Below, piece after piece: positions 54,982 through 63,267 of a stretch of DNA of 64,000 bases. Made by a program: the position numbers and the translations under genes. The notes beneath the pieces are model-generated. The model was not told the DNA's origin and ran no database searches. It saw nothing but the letters and a program-made list of their open reading frames with translations. The stretch is from Mucilaginibacter aquariorum (GTDB lineage: Bacteria; Bacteroidota; Bacteroidia; Sphingobacteriales; Sphingobacteriaceae): assembly GCF_024498135.1 (NCBI RefSeq), contig NZ_JANHOH010000006.1:124001-188000 (forward strand). Direction: 5' to 3'. Each line of letters opens with the position of its first letter. Positions within the stretch are counted from its first letter, which is position 1.

Positions 54982-56988
54982 ATGAAAAAGCTTTGTTTAA
55001 TAGTTTTCATTAGTTACAGTGTTTCTGCTTTTGCGCAAAAGCAGGACTATCCCATACAACCGGTTGCTTTTACCAATGTGAAATTAAGCGACCACTTCTG
55101 GACGTCCCGCATCGAAACTAACCGCACGGTAACCATTCCGGCATCATTTGAGCGTTGTGAAAGTACCGGCAGGGTAAAAAACTTTCAGATGGCGGCCGAG
55201 CGGAAGGGCAAGTTTTGCACTACCTATCCGTTTGACGATACCGATATTTATAAAACTATAGAAGGGGCATCTTATTCGCTTGCCCTGCACCCCGATAAAA
55301 AGCTGGATCATTACGTAGATTCAATGATCACCATAATAGGCCGCGCACAGGAACCTGATGGCTACCTGTACACCGCCCGCACTATTGACCCACTGCATGT
55401 TGGCCCCTGGCTGGGAACCGAGCGTTGGGTAAAAGAGCAGGAAAACAGCCACGAATTATATAATGCCGGGCATATGTACGAAGGTGCTGCAGCCCATTTT
55501 ATGGCAACCGGCAAACGCAATTTTCTGAACATCGCCCTTAAAAACGCCGATTTGCTGGTGCGCACGTTTGGGCCGGGCAAAAGGCATGTGGCGCCCGGCC
55601 ACCAGGTGGTAGAGATGGGTTTGGTGAAACTGTACCGCATTACCGGCAAAAAAGAATACCTGGACCTGGCTAAGTTCTTTATAGATGAACGCGGCCATAA
55701 AGAATATAACAAAAAGAGCAAAAGCGTTTACGAGAACGGCGTTTACTGGCAGGATGATAAGCCTGTAATTGAACAGGACGAAGCCGAAGGACATGCCGTA
55801 CGTGCCATGTACCTGTATTCGGGTATGGCAGATGTTGCCGCCCTAACCGGCGATAAGGAATACCTGGCTGCCATTGATAAGATCTGGGATAACATGGTGG
55901 GTAAAAAAATGTATGTGCAAGGCAGCATAGGTGCTGTTGGCGATGGCGAACGTTTTGGCGCTAACTACGAGTTACCAAACGCTACCGCCTATAACGAAAC
56001 CTGCGCGGCCATTGGCAATGTGTTTTGGAACGAACGCATGTTTTTACTGCACGGCGATGCAAAATACATTGATGTGCTGGAGAAAACCTTGTATAACGGT
56101 TTAATTTCGGGAGTTGGCTTAGATGGAAAATCGTTTTTCTATACCAACGCCATGCAGATCCACGACGGATTTAACCACCCGGATATTGAGCGTGAGCGTG
56201 CGGGCTGGTTCACCTGTTCGTGCTGCCCTACCAATGTGGTTAGGCTGATGCCATCAATTCCCGGCTATATTTACGCGCAAAACGGCAACGATGTTTTTGT
56301 GAACCTGTTCATCAGCGGCACCGGAGATATTAAAGTAAACAATAAAGCTTTACAGATAACCCAACAGAATAATTACCCATGGGATGGCGCGCTGGCATTT
56401 ACTATTAACCCGGCAAGCAGCATGGATCTGAACCTGAAGATCCGGATCCCGGGTTGGGCTCAGAACAAGGCTATCCCGTCAGATCTTTACGCTTATCAGC
56501 AGGCATCTACCCAAAAAGTAACTATAAAACTGAATGGCAAACCGGTTGATTACCAAATGCAGAACGGCTATGCGGTTATCAGCAAAAAATGGAAAAAAGG
56601 CGATAAAGTAGAAATGAACCTGCCGATGGATGTGCATCGTGTTATTGCCAATGATAAATTGCCCGAAGATGGCGGTAAAGTTGCCCTGCAGCGCGGCCCT
56701 ATCATGTATTGCGCCGAGTGGAAAGATAATGACGGCAAAGCTGCCAATATCATTGTTCCTAAAACCACAACATTTACATCCGAGTACAAAGCTGATCTGC
56801 TAAATGGCGTAACCGTTTTAAAAGCTAATGTAAAAAGTGTTAATATTGATGTAGCAGCGCAAACCGTAAGCACCGAAAACAAAACCATGACCGCCATTCC
56901 TTATTACAGCTGGGCAAACAGGGGCAAGGGAGAAATGACAGTATGGTTCTCTGAAAAGGTTACGGATGTTGAGTTGATATCCAAATAA
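54982..56988 (+). CDS. Secreted GH127 beta-L-arabinofuranosidase
   Basis: GH127 enzymes (DUF1680, HypBA1 type) release beta-L-arabinofuranose, including the residues attached to hydroxyproline in extensins. The 668-residue protein has a signal peptide (MKKLCLIVFISYSVSAFAQ). The barrel has Glu323 in DGERFG (acid/base position), Glu339 and Cys341 in NETCAAIGN, and Cys414/Cys415 in CSCCPTN; these line up with the zinc ligands and the catalytic cysteine described for HypBA1. So the unusual Cys-nucleophile site is complete. It is the first gene of a tight run with a GH27 gene (11 bp) and a DapA-family gene (30 bp). Confidence 0.93.
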   Translation: MKKLCLIVFISYSVSAFAQKQDYPIQPVAFTNVKLSDHFWTSRIETNRTVTIPASFERCESTGRVKNFQMAAERKGKFCTTYPFDDTDIYKTIEGASYSLALHPDKKLDHYVDSMITIIGRAQEPDGYLYTARTIDPLHVGPWLGTERWVKEQENSHELYNAGHMYEGAAAHFMATGKRNFLNIALKNADLLVRTFGPGKRHVAPGHQVVEMGLVKLYRITGKKEYLDLAKFFIDERGHKEYNKKSKSVYENGVYWQDDKPVIEQDEAEGHAVRAMYLYSGMADVAALTGDKEYLAAIDKIWDNMVGKKMYVQGSIGAVGDGERFGANYELPNATAYNETCAAIGNVFWNERMFLLHGDAKYIDVLEKTLYNGLISGVGLDGKSFFYTNAMQIHDGFNHPDIERERAGWFTCSCCPTNVVRLMPSIPGYIYAQNGNDVFVNLFISGTGDIKVNNKALQITQQNNYPWDGALAFTINPASSMDLNLKIRIPGWAQNKAIPSDLYAYQQASTQKVTIKLNGKPVDYQMQNGYAVISKKWKKGDKVEMNLPMDVHRVIANDKLPEDGGKVALQRGPIMYCAEWKDNDGKAANIIVPKTTTFTSEYKADLLNGVTVLKANVKSVNIDVAAQTVSTENKTMTAIPYYSWANRGKGEMTVWFSEKVTDVELISK

Positions 56989-56999
56989 CCCTTATTAAC

Positions 57000-59219
57000 A
57001 TGAGAAAGACTTTTTTACTAACCTCCCTGGCCGCGGCCTTGTTTTGCAACGTTTCGGCACAGCAAATTTCTATCGATAAAGAATGGAAATTTGCCGTCGG
57101 CGATTCGACTCAGTGGGCATCGCCAACCTATAACGATACAAACTGGAAACCTGTTAGCCTGGCTCATAGCTGGGAATCGCAAGGGTATAAAGATGTTAAT
57201 GGCTTTGGCTGGTACAGGTTGCAATTGGTTATTCCATCTTCATTAAAAGAAAAATCTTACCTAAAAGATAGCTTACGAATTACCCTTAACGATGTTGATG
57301 ATAATGACGAAGTTTACCTAAACGGCCAGCTGGTAGCCAAATACGGCGGCAATAGCGGCGACATAAAAACAGGGCATTACGGCCCGCGCAGCTATACAAT
57401 AGCCGCTAATAACCCCGCTATTTTATGGGATAAACAAAATGTACTGGCTATACGCATATTTGATACCGGCGGCGATGGCGGCTTGTATGGCGATAAATTT
57501 ACTATGGCCATGGCCGATGTAATGGATCCGGTTAGTATTAACACCGATGCCGATTTTGTTGATGGCGCTAACAACAGTTTAAGCAAATCTATTAAGCTGA
57601 TTACAACCAGCAATTATATTTACAAAGGCAAATTAAGCTTTAAAGTAACCGATCCCGAAACAAACGCCGTAATTTATAACAAAACAAACGATGCCTCTTT
57701 TACGGCAGGCAAACCTTTTACCTATAACTTTAGCATTGCCCGCCTGCAGCAAAAATCGTATACGGTTAGCTATACTTTTACCGAAGAAAAGTCGGGCAAA
57801 AGCATCACCAAAACCGATGGCACGCCCTATGTGCTTACACCAGCCCCGGCCCTTACACCAAAGGTTAACGGGCCCGATGTTTATGGTGCAAGGCCAGGTA
57901 ATCCGTTTTTATACCTGATACCGGCCAGCGGGCAAAAACCGCTGATTTATGCTGCTCAAGGCCTGCCAAATGGCTTAAAGCTTGATGCTAAAACCGGTAT
58001 TATAAGTGGTGTGGTTAGCCAAAAAGGCAATTACCCGGTAACCCTTACGGTGAAAAATAGCCTGGGTACCAATTCAAAAAATTTCACCATAAAAATTGGC
58101 GACCTGATTGGCCTTACGCCCGCCCTGGGCTGGAATAGTTGGAATGCTTTCGGTTTATCTGTTACCGATGAAAAGGTACGCATAGCCGCCCAAACCATGA
58201 TTGATAAGCTAAGCGCACATGGCTGGAACTATATAAATATTGATGATGGATGGGAGGCCGAAAAACGTTCGGCAAGCGGCGAGATAGTAACCAACCAAAA
58301 ATTTCCGGATATGAAGGCTACTACAGATTATGTGCATAGCCTTGGTTTAAAAATGGGGATCTATTCATCGCCCGGCCCGCTTACCTGCGGTGGCTACTTA
58401 GGTAGCTGGCAGCACGAAGATCAGGATGCAAAAACTTATGGCGATTGGGGTATTGATTATTTAAAATACGATTGGTGCTCTTATACCGAAGTTGCGCCAA
58501 AAAACCTTACCCTGGATGATATGAAGAAACCATACCAGGTAATGCGTGCATCGTTAAATAAAGTTCCGCGCGATATTATGTATAGCTTTTGCCAATACGG
58601 GATGGGTAAGGTATGGAACTGGGGCGCCGAAGTTGGCGGTAACAGCTGGCGCACTACAGGTGATATTACCGACACCTGGAAAAGTATGACGGATATTGGT
58701 TTTAGCCAAATGGCTGCCGCGCCACACGCGGAGCCCGGGCACTTTAATGATCCGGATATGCTTATTGTTGGTAAGGTTGGCTGGGGCGATAGTCAGCATA
58801 ATACCCGCTTAACCCCCGACGAGCAGTACACGCATATTAGCTTATGGAGCCTGCTTTCATCACCTTTATTAATAGGCTGCGATATGGGCAAGTTGGATAA
58901 GTTTACGCTTGGCCTGCTCACTAATGATGAGGTGCTGGCCATTAACCAGGATGCCTTAGGCAAGGAAGCAACACAGGCTGTAAAAAACGATAACTACCAG
59001 ATTTGGATAAAGGATATGGCAGACGGGGGTAAAGCCGTGGGGATCTTCAATACATCAGATAAGTATCAGGCCATCACCCTAAACCGCGACGAAAACGGCT
59101 TAAAAGGATTAACCAAAATGCGCGATGCATGGAGGCAAAAAGGTATAATAGCAGGAGCAGGTAATTACACGGTTAATGTAGCCCCGCATGGTGTAATGCT
59201 GGTAAGACTTAACAAGTAA
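57000..59219 (+). CDS. Secreted GH27 enzyme (alpha-galactosidase or beta-L-arabinopyranosidase) with N-terminal beta-sandwich domains
   Basis: The 739-residue protein has a signal peptide (MRKTFLLTSLAAALFCNVSA), a GH2-like jelly-roll domain (residues about 22-175, WKFAVGDSTQWASPTYNDTN), a second beta-sandwich, a putative Ig domain (about 290-370, GLPNGLKLDAKTGIISG) and the GH27 barrel from about residue 371 (LTPALGWNSWNAFG). The nucleophile is Asp491 in YLKYDWCSY and the acid/base Asp555 in RTTGDITD. GH27 includes alpha-galactosidases and beta-L-arabinopyranosidases; the sequence does not decide. Next to GH127 it could remove the alpha-galactose on serine in extensins. It could equally serve galactomannan. 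Confidence 0.88.
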   Translation: MRKTFLLTSLAAALFCNVSAQQISIDKEWKFAVGDSTQWASPTYNDTNWKPVSLAHSWESQGYKDVNGFGWYRLQLVIPSSLKEKSYLKDSLRITLNDVDDNDEVYLNGQLVAKYGGNSGDIKTGHYGPRSYTIAANNPAILWDKQNVLAIRIFDTGGDGGLYGDKFTMAMADVMDPVSINTDADFVDGANNSLSKSIKLITTSNYIYKGKLSFKVTDPETNAVIYNKTNDASFTAGKPFTYNFSIARLQQKSYTVSYTFTEEKSGKSITKTDGTPYVLTPAPALTPKVNGPDVYGARPGNPFLYLIPASGQKPLIYAAQGLPNGLKLDAKTGIISGVVSQKGNYPVTLTVKNSLGTNSKNFTIKIGDLIGLTPALGWNSWNAFGLSVTDEKVRIAAQTMIDKLSAHGWNYINIDDGWEAEKRSASGEIVTNQKFPDMKATTDYVHSLGLKMGIYSSPGPLTCGGYLGSWQHEDQDAKTYGDWGIDYLKYDWCSYTEVAPKNLTLDDMKKPYQVMRASLNKVPRDIMYSFCQYGMGKVWNWGAEVGGNSWRTTGDITDTWKSMTDIGFSQMAAAPHAEPGHFNDPDMLIVGKVGWGDSQHNTRLTPDEQYTHISLWSLLSSPLLIGCDMGKLDKFTLGLLTNDEVLAINQDALGKEATQAVKNDNYQIWIKDMADGGKAVGIFNTSDKYQAITLNRDENGLKGLTKMRDAWRQKGIIAGAGNYTVNVAPHGVMLVRLNK

Positions 59220-59249
59220 AATAAAATTGAGAACACAAAAAAGAATAAT

Positions 59250-60197
59250 ATGAGCATAGTATGGAAAGGGGTATTCCCTGCGGTAACCACAAAGTTTACC
59301 GAAAACGATGAATTTGATTTTGATGCCTTTGATAAAAACATTGAGGCACAAATAGAAGCCGGTGCAAGCGGTATAATTATTGGCGGATCCTTAGGTGAAG
59401 CAAGCGTTTTAACTGACGACGAAAAGATTGAGTTGCTTAAACACACCGTAAATGTAGTTGCAAAACGTGCTTACGTGGTGCTGAACATCGCGGAGCAAAC
59501 TACAAAAGCAGCCTTGCTTTGTGCCGCCAATGCCGAAAAATATGGTGCCGACGGATTAATGATGTTGCCGCCTTTGCGTTACAAGGCAGATGTGGAGGAA
59601 ACTGTTAAATATTTTACAGATGTAGCCAAAAGCACTAAGCTGCCCATCATGATCTACAACAACCCTTACGATTATAAAATTGAGGTTACACTGGATATGT
59701 TTGAGCAATTATCTGCCTACAAGAATATCCAGGCGGTTAAAGAATCAACCCGCGATGTAAGTAATGTGACCCGTATGATAAACCGTTTTGGCGATAGGTT
59801 TGCTATACTTTGCGGAGTAGACACGCTGGCGTTGGAAAGCTTGTTTATGGGTGCTGATGGCTGGGTAGCCGGTTTGGTTGATGCCTTCCCGAGGGAAACG
59901 GTTTCAATATATCGTTTGGCTAAAGAAGGCCGTATGCAAGAGGCACTTAAAATATACCGTTGGTTTTTACCGGTGCTGGAATTAGATATCCACCCAAAAC
60001 TGGTACAATACATAAAACTGGCGGAATCTGTTACCGGGTTAGGAACAGAAACCGTACGCTTGCCGCGTTTAAAAATTACAGGTGAAGAGCGCGATACGGT
60101 TTTGGGTATTATAAACCACGCCGTTAAAAACCGCCCGGAACTGCCTGCGGGTAGCTGGGGCGTAGAGGCTGAAGTGGATGTAACCGGCGTTAGCTAA
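59250..60197 (+). CDS. DapA-family enzyme, probable 1-pyrroline-4-hydroxy-2-carboxylate deaminase
   Basis: The 315-residue protein is a class I-aldolase-type member of the DHDPS/NAL superfamily, with the Schiff-base lysine Lys164 in AVKESTRD and the conserved YNNP stretch near residue 136. In hydroxyproline degradation a member of this family deaminates 1-pyrroline-4-hydroxy-2-carboxylate to 2-oxoglutarate semialdehyde. That role is assigned from its neighbours: aldehyde dehydrogenase, hydroxyproline epimerase and DadA-type oxidase. It begins 30 bp after the GH27 gene. True DapA would be expected in a lysine-synthesis setting, which is absent. Confidence 0.85.
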   Translation: MSIVWKGVFPAVTTKFTENDEFDFDAFDKNIEAQIEAGASGIIIGGSLGEASVLTDDEKIELLKHTVNVVAKRAYVVLNIAEQTTKAALLCAANAEKYGADGLMMLPPLRYKADVEETVKYFTDVAKSTKLPIMIYNNPYDYKIEVTLDMFEQLSAYKNIQAVKESTRDVSNVTRMINRFGDRFAILCGVDTLALESLFMGADGWVAGLVDAFPRETVSIYRLAKEGRMQEALKIYRWFLPVLELDIHPKLVQYIKLAESVTGLGTETVRLPRLKITGEERDTVLGIINHAVKNRPELPAGSWGVEAEVDVTGVS

Positions 60198-60326
60198 GAA
60201 GAATTGTCAGTCTGATTTTTAAAGTCAGCGACCTATAAATGTGAAATGACATTATCTTTATGAATGGTGGCGGTATTTTGTCAGTAGCCTATTTTTTAAG
60301 TTGCTGATTATTAACTGTTTGTTTAT

Positions 60327-60358
60327 GTTCACGGGCGTTCACGGCAGTGAACGTGAAC
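60327..60358. promoter_or_regulatory. Candidate operator: four GTTCAC half-sites
   Basis: GTTCAC at 60327-60332 and 60337-60342 faces GTGAAC at 60347-60352 and 60353-60358. The first three are spaced by exactly 10 bp, one helical turn, and the inner pair forms a CGTTCAC-GGCA-GTGAACG palindrome. The block ends 44 bp before the aldehyde dehydrogenase start. A dedicated regulator is likely but not in this window. Confidence 0.5.
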
Positions 60359-60402
60359 ACTTTCATCACCATTAGAGGTTTGTTATTAAAAAAGACTATA
60401 CT

Positions 60403-61974
60403 ATGGAAACACAAAATTTAATTGGTTACCAATACATAAAAGGCGGCAAATCCTTCAGGGCGATAAGCCCTGCAACGGGAGCGGAACTGGAAGCAGAATT
60501 TAATGCCGCCAGTTTAGCCGATGTTGATAAAGCTATGCAATTGGCCGATAAGGCATTTGCCACTTACAGCCTTACCGATGGAAAAACCAAAGCGGCCTTT
60601 TTACGCAGCATTGCCGATGAGATAAACGCCATTGGCGATACGCTGATAGAATGTGCTATGGCCGAAAGCGGCTTGCCTGCGCAACGCCTGCAAGGCGAAC
60701 GCGGGCGTACAACAGGTCAGCTAAATATGTATGCTAATTTGCTGGAAGAAGGAAGTTGGGTAGATGCTGTTATTGACACCGCCATACCCAACCGCACACC
60801 GTTGCCGCGTATAGATATCCGTAAAATGCTGACCGCTATTGGCCCTGCAGTAGTGTTTGGGGCAAGCAATTTCCCACTGGCATTTTCTGTTGCCGGTGGC
60901 GATACCTGTTCTGCTTTGGCGGCAGGTTGCCCGGTAGTGGTAAAGGCACATCCAGCGCATCCCGGTACCAGTGCGTTGGTTGGTGAAGCTATTAAAAAAG
61001 CTGCTCAAAAGCATAACCTGCACGAGGGTGTTTTCTCACTTTTGTTTGATGATGGTTACACCGTTGGCGAAGCATTGGTTAAACACCCCAAAACTAAAAT
61101 AGTAACTTTTACAGGATCGCTTAAAGGCGGTATGGCGCTGGTGAAAATGGCGCAGGAGCGCGATGAGCCTATCCCGGTATTTGCCGAAATGGGTAGCGTT
61201 AACCCTATCATATTATTACCAAAAGCCCTTGAAAACCGTGCGGAAGAACTGGCGAAATTATCAGCATCTATAACCACCAACGCGGGGCAGTTTTGTACGC
61301 AACCGGGTTTACTGCTTGCGGTTAAGTCTGAAGCATTAAATAAATTTAAGAAAGCGCTTGCTGTCGCGATAGCTGATGTTAATTCGGCAACTATGCTTAC
61401 GCCGGGTATCTGTGCCAATTTCAACAAATTATCAAATAGTGTAATAGCCGATGACGCCGTTACTATAATAGCAAAATCAGATAAGCTTGATGCCGGTAAC
61501 GTAAACCAGGGTGTTGCCGTAGTTACCGAAATAACCGCATCAGCTTTTTTGGCTGATGAAAAATACAAGGAAGAGATCTTCGGGCCATATTCTATGCTGA
61601 TAGTAGCGGATGATGTTGCGCAGCTGGAGCAAGTGGTAAATTCATTACACGGGCAGCTAACCGCTACCGTAATGGCCGAAAAAGAGGAGCTTCCGCAGTA
61701 TAAAACCATTACAAATAAACTGGCTAAGCTGGCAGGCAGGGTGATATTGAACGGCCCTCCAACGGGGGTTGAAGTAGGTAATGCCATGCAGCATGGCGGC
61801 CCATATCCGGCAACGTCCGATAGTCGTTTTACATCGGTTGGTACAGGCGCTATAAAGCGTTTTGTACGGCCCGTATGCTGGCAAAATTGGGATAACGATC
61901 TGCTACCCGATGAATTGAAAGATGGCAACCCACTAAATATATGGCGCTTGGTTAATGGGGAAATTGCGAAATAA
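60403..61974 (+). CDS. Aldehyde dehydrogenase, probable 2,5-dioxovalerate (2-oxoglutarate semialdehyde) dehydrogenase
   Basis: The 523-residue enzyme has the ALDH fold with catalytic Cys298 in NAGQFCTQPG, the general-base Glu in PVFAEMGSVNP near residue 264 and the cofactor loop FTGSLKGG near residue 237. FGASNFPLAF near residue 150 is typical of the 2,5-dioxovalerate dehydrogenase group, which uses NADP to oxidise 2-oxoglutarate semialdehyde to 2-oxoglutarate. This is the last step of hydroxyproline (and of some pentose) degradation. It has its own 205-bp upstream gap with a GTTCAC operator-like block. Long frames antisense to it are shadows. Confidence 0.92.
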   Translation: METQNLIGYQYIKGGKSFRAISPATGAELEAEFNAASLADVDKAMQLADKAFATYSLTDGKTKAAFLRSIADEINAIGDTLIECAMAESGLPAQRLQGERGRTTGQLNMYANLLEEGSWVDAVIDTAIPNRTPLPRIDIRKMLTAIGPAVVFGASNFPLAFSVAGGDTCSALAAGCPVVVKAHPAHPGTSALVGEAIKKAAQKHNLHEGVFSLLFDDGYTVGEALVKHPKTKIVTFTGSLKGGMALVKMAQERDEPIPVFAEMGSVNPIILLPKALENRAEELAKLSASITTNAGQFCTQPGLLLAVKSEALNKFKKALAVAIADVNSATMLTPGICANFNKLSNSVIADDAVTIIAKSDKLDAGNVNQGVAVVTEITASAFLADEKYKEEIFGPYSMLIVADDVAQLEQVVNSLHGQLTATVMAEKEELPQYKTITNKLAKLAGRVILNGPPTGVEVGNAMQHGGPYPATSDSRFTSVGTGAIKRFVRPVCWQNWDNDLLPDELKDGNPLNIWRLVNGEIAK

Positions 61975-62053
61975 ATAAGAGTGCGGGGGGCGGGTGTGAG
62001 GAGCGAAGATTCAAGCCAACATTTAAAAAATAAGAGAGAGAGCGGAGAGAGTG

Positions 62054-62096
62054 GGTGTGATGTGCGGTCTTGCAAGTGTTAACCGCACATCACACC
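62054..62096. repeat. Perfect 15-bp inverted repeat before the epimerase gene
   Basis: GGTGTGATGTGCGGT (62054-62068) pairs with ACCGCACATCACACC (62082-62096) around a 13-base loop, 25 bp before the epimerase ATG. The flanks are GA-rich low-complexity sequence sharing AGGAGCGAAGA (61999-62009) with an insertion inside ispG. It may be a dispersed repeat, a terminator of the upstream gene, or both. Confidence 0.65.
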
Positions 62097-62121
62097 TCGC
62101 TCCCCAATCCACAAATACAAT

Positions 62122-63123
62122 ATGAACAAAACATTCTTCTGCATAGATGCGCATACTTGCGGTAACCCCGTAAGGCTGGTTGCCGGTGGCGGCCCCAATT
62201 TGGTGGGCAGCAACATGAGCGAAAAACGCCAGCATTTTTTAAAAGAATACGACTGGATCCGTAAGGGCCTGATGTTTGAACCGAGGGGGCATGATATGAT
62301 GTCGGGTAGCATATTGTACCCGCCTCACGATCCACAGAACGATGTGGCTGTGCTGTTTATTGAAACCAGCGGCTGCCTGCCTATGTGTGGGCATGGTACT
62401 ATCGGCACTATCACTATCGCTATTGAAGAAGGACTAATCACCCCAAAAATACCAGGCATTGTACGTATGGAAGCGCCTGCGGGATTGGTTTTGATCTCTT
62501 ACAAACAGGAAGGTAAAAAAGTGAGGTCGGTAAAACTGGTTAATGTGCCAAGCTACCTGGCTGCCGAAAACCTGCAGGTGGAATGCCCTGATCTGGGTAT
62601 GCTAACGGTTGATGTAAGCTACGGTGGAAATTTTTATGCAATTATTGATCCGCAGGAAAACTTTGGCGGACTGGAAAACTATACTGCCGATCAGCTGATA
62701 TCCTGGAGCCGTGTTTTACGCCAGCGGATAAATGAGAAATACACATTCATCCACCCCGAAAACCCAACTATAAACGGTTGCTCGCATATTTTGTGGGCTG
62801 GCAAAACCATATCGCCGGAAGCAACCGCCCGCAACGCTGTTTTTTATGGCGATAAAGCGATAGACAGGTCGCCATGTGGTACAGGTACATCGGCCCGTAT
62901 GGCGCAATGGCATGCCAAAGGGTTATTAAAAAAAGGTGATAAATTTATACATGAAAGCATTATCGGTAGTCAGTTTATTGGCACGGTAGAAGATGAAGTG
63001 ACACTTGGCGGCAAGCCGGCCATTGTACCCGGTATTGAAGGCTGGGCAAAGGTTTACGGCTATAATACCATCAAAATTGATGACGAAGATGACCCGTACG
63101 CGTTTGGGTTTCAGGTGATATAA
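62122..63123 (+). CDS. 4-hydroxyproline 2-epimerase (proline racemase family)
   Basis: The enzyme turns trans-4-hydroxy-L-proline into cis-4-hydroxy-D-proline, without cofactor, using two cysteines. Both are present: Cys89 in PMCGHGTIG and Cys252 in DRSPCGTGTSAR. This excludes the trans-3-hydroxyproline dehydratase subgroup, which has Thr at the second site. The 333-residue length is normal. ALDH upstream and a DadA-type oxidase downstream make hydroxyproline rather than proline the likely substrate. The gap on each side is about 145 bp and is filled with palindromic repeats. Confidence 0.93.
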   Translation: MNKTFFCIDAHTCGNPVRLVAGGGPNLVGSNMSEKRQHFLKEYDWIRKGLMFEPRGHDMMSGSILYPPHDPQNDVAVLFIETSGCLPMCGHGTIGTITIAIEEGLITPKIPGIVRMEAPAGLVLISYKQEGKKVRSVKLVNVPSYLAAENLQVECPDLGMLTVDVSYGGNFYAIIDPQENFGGLENYTADQLISWSRVLRQRINEKYTFIHPENPTINGCSHILWAGKTISPEATARNAVFYGDKAIDRSPCGTGTSARMAQWHAKGLLKKGDKFIHESIIGSQFIGTVEDEVTLGGKPAIVPGIEGWAKVYGYNTIKIDDEDDPYAFGFQVI

Positions 63124-63148
63124 AGTCGTGACATAATAAAGAATAAGA

Positions 63149-63245
63149 CCGTCATTGCGAGGTACGAAGCAATTTCTTTAGGACATGCGGCCATGCAAGG
63201 CGGGAATGCACAGTCAGGAGATTGCTTCGTACCTCGCAATGACGG
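63149..63245. repeat. Dispersed palindromic repeat, GTCATTGCGAGG type
   Basis: Perfect 25-bp arms, CCGTCATTGCGAGGTACGAA and five more bases at 63149-63173 and their reverse complement at 63221-63245, enclose a 47-base loop. This arm sequence is like a palindromic element widely dispersed between genes in several bacterial phyla. Confidence 0.85.
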
Positions 63246-63267
63246 ATTGGAACATTAAAAATAACAA

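Noticed and set aside
59250..60197. dapA of lysine synthesis
   Set aside because: No lysine or cell-wall genes are near; the flanking hydroxyproline genes explain a DapA-family deaminase better.
61056..62075. 339-residue open frame on the minus strand across the ALDH gene
   Set aside because: It is antisense to a well-supported ALDH gene, in the register where GC-rich third positions remove stops. Its Ser/Pro/Ala-rich product has no recognisable features.
62122..63123. trans-3-hydroxyproline dehydratase
   Set aside because: That subgroup has Thr in place of the second catalytic cysteine, and here both Cys89 and Cys252 are present.
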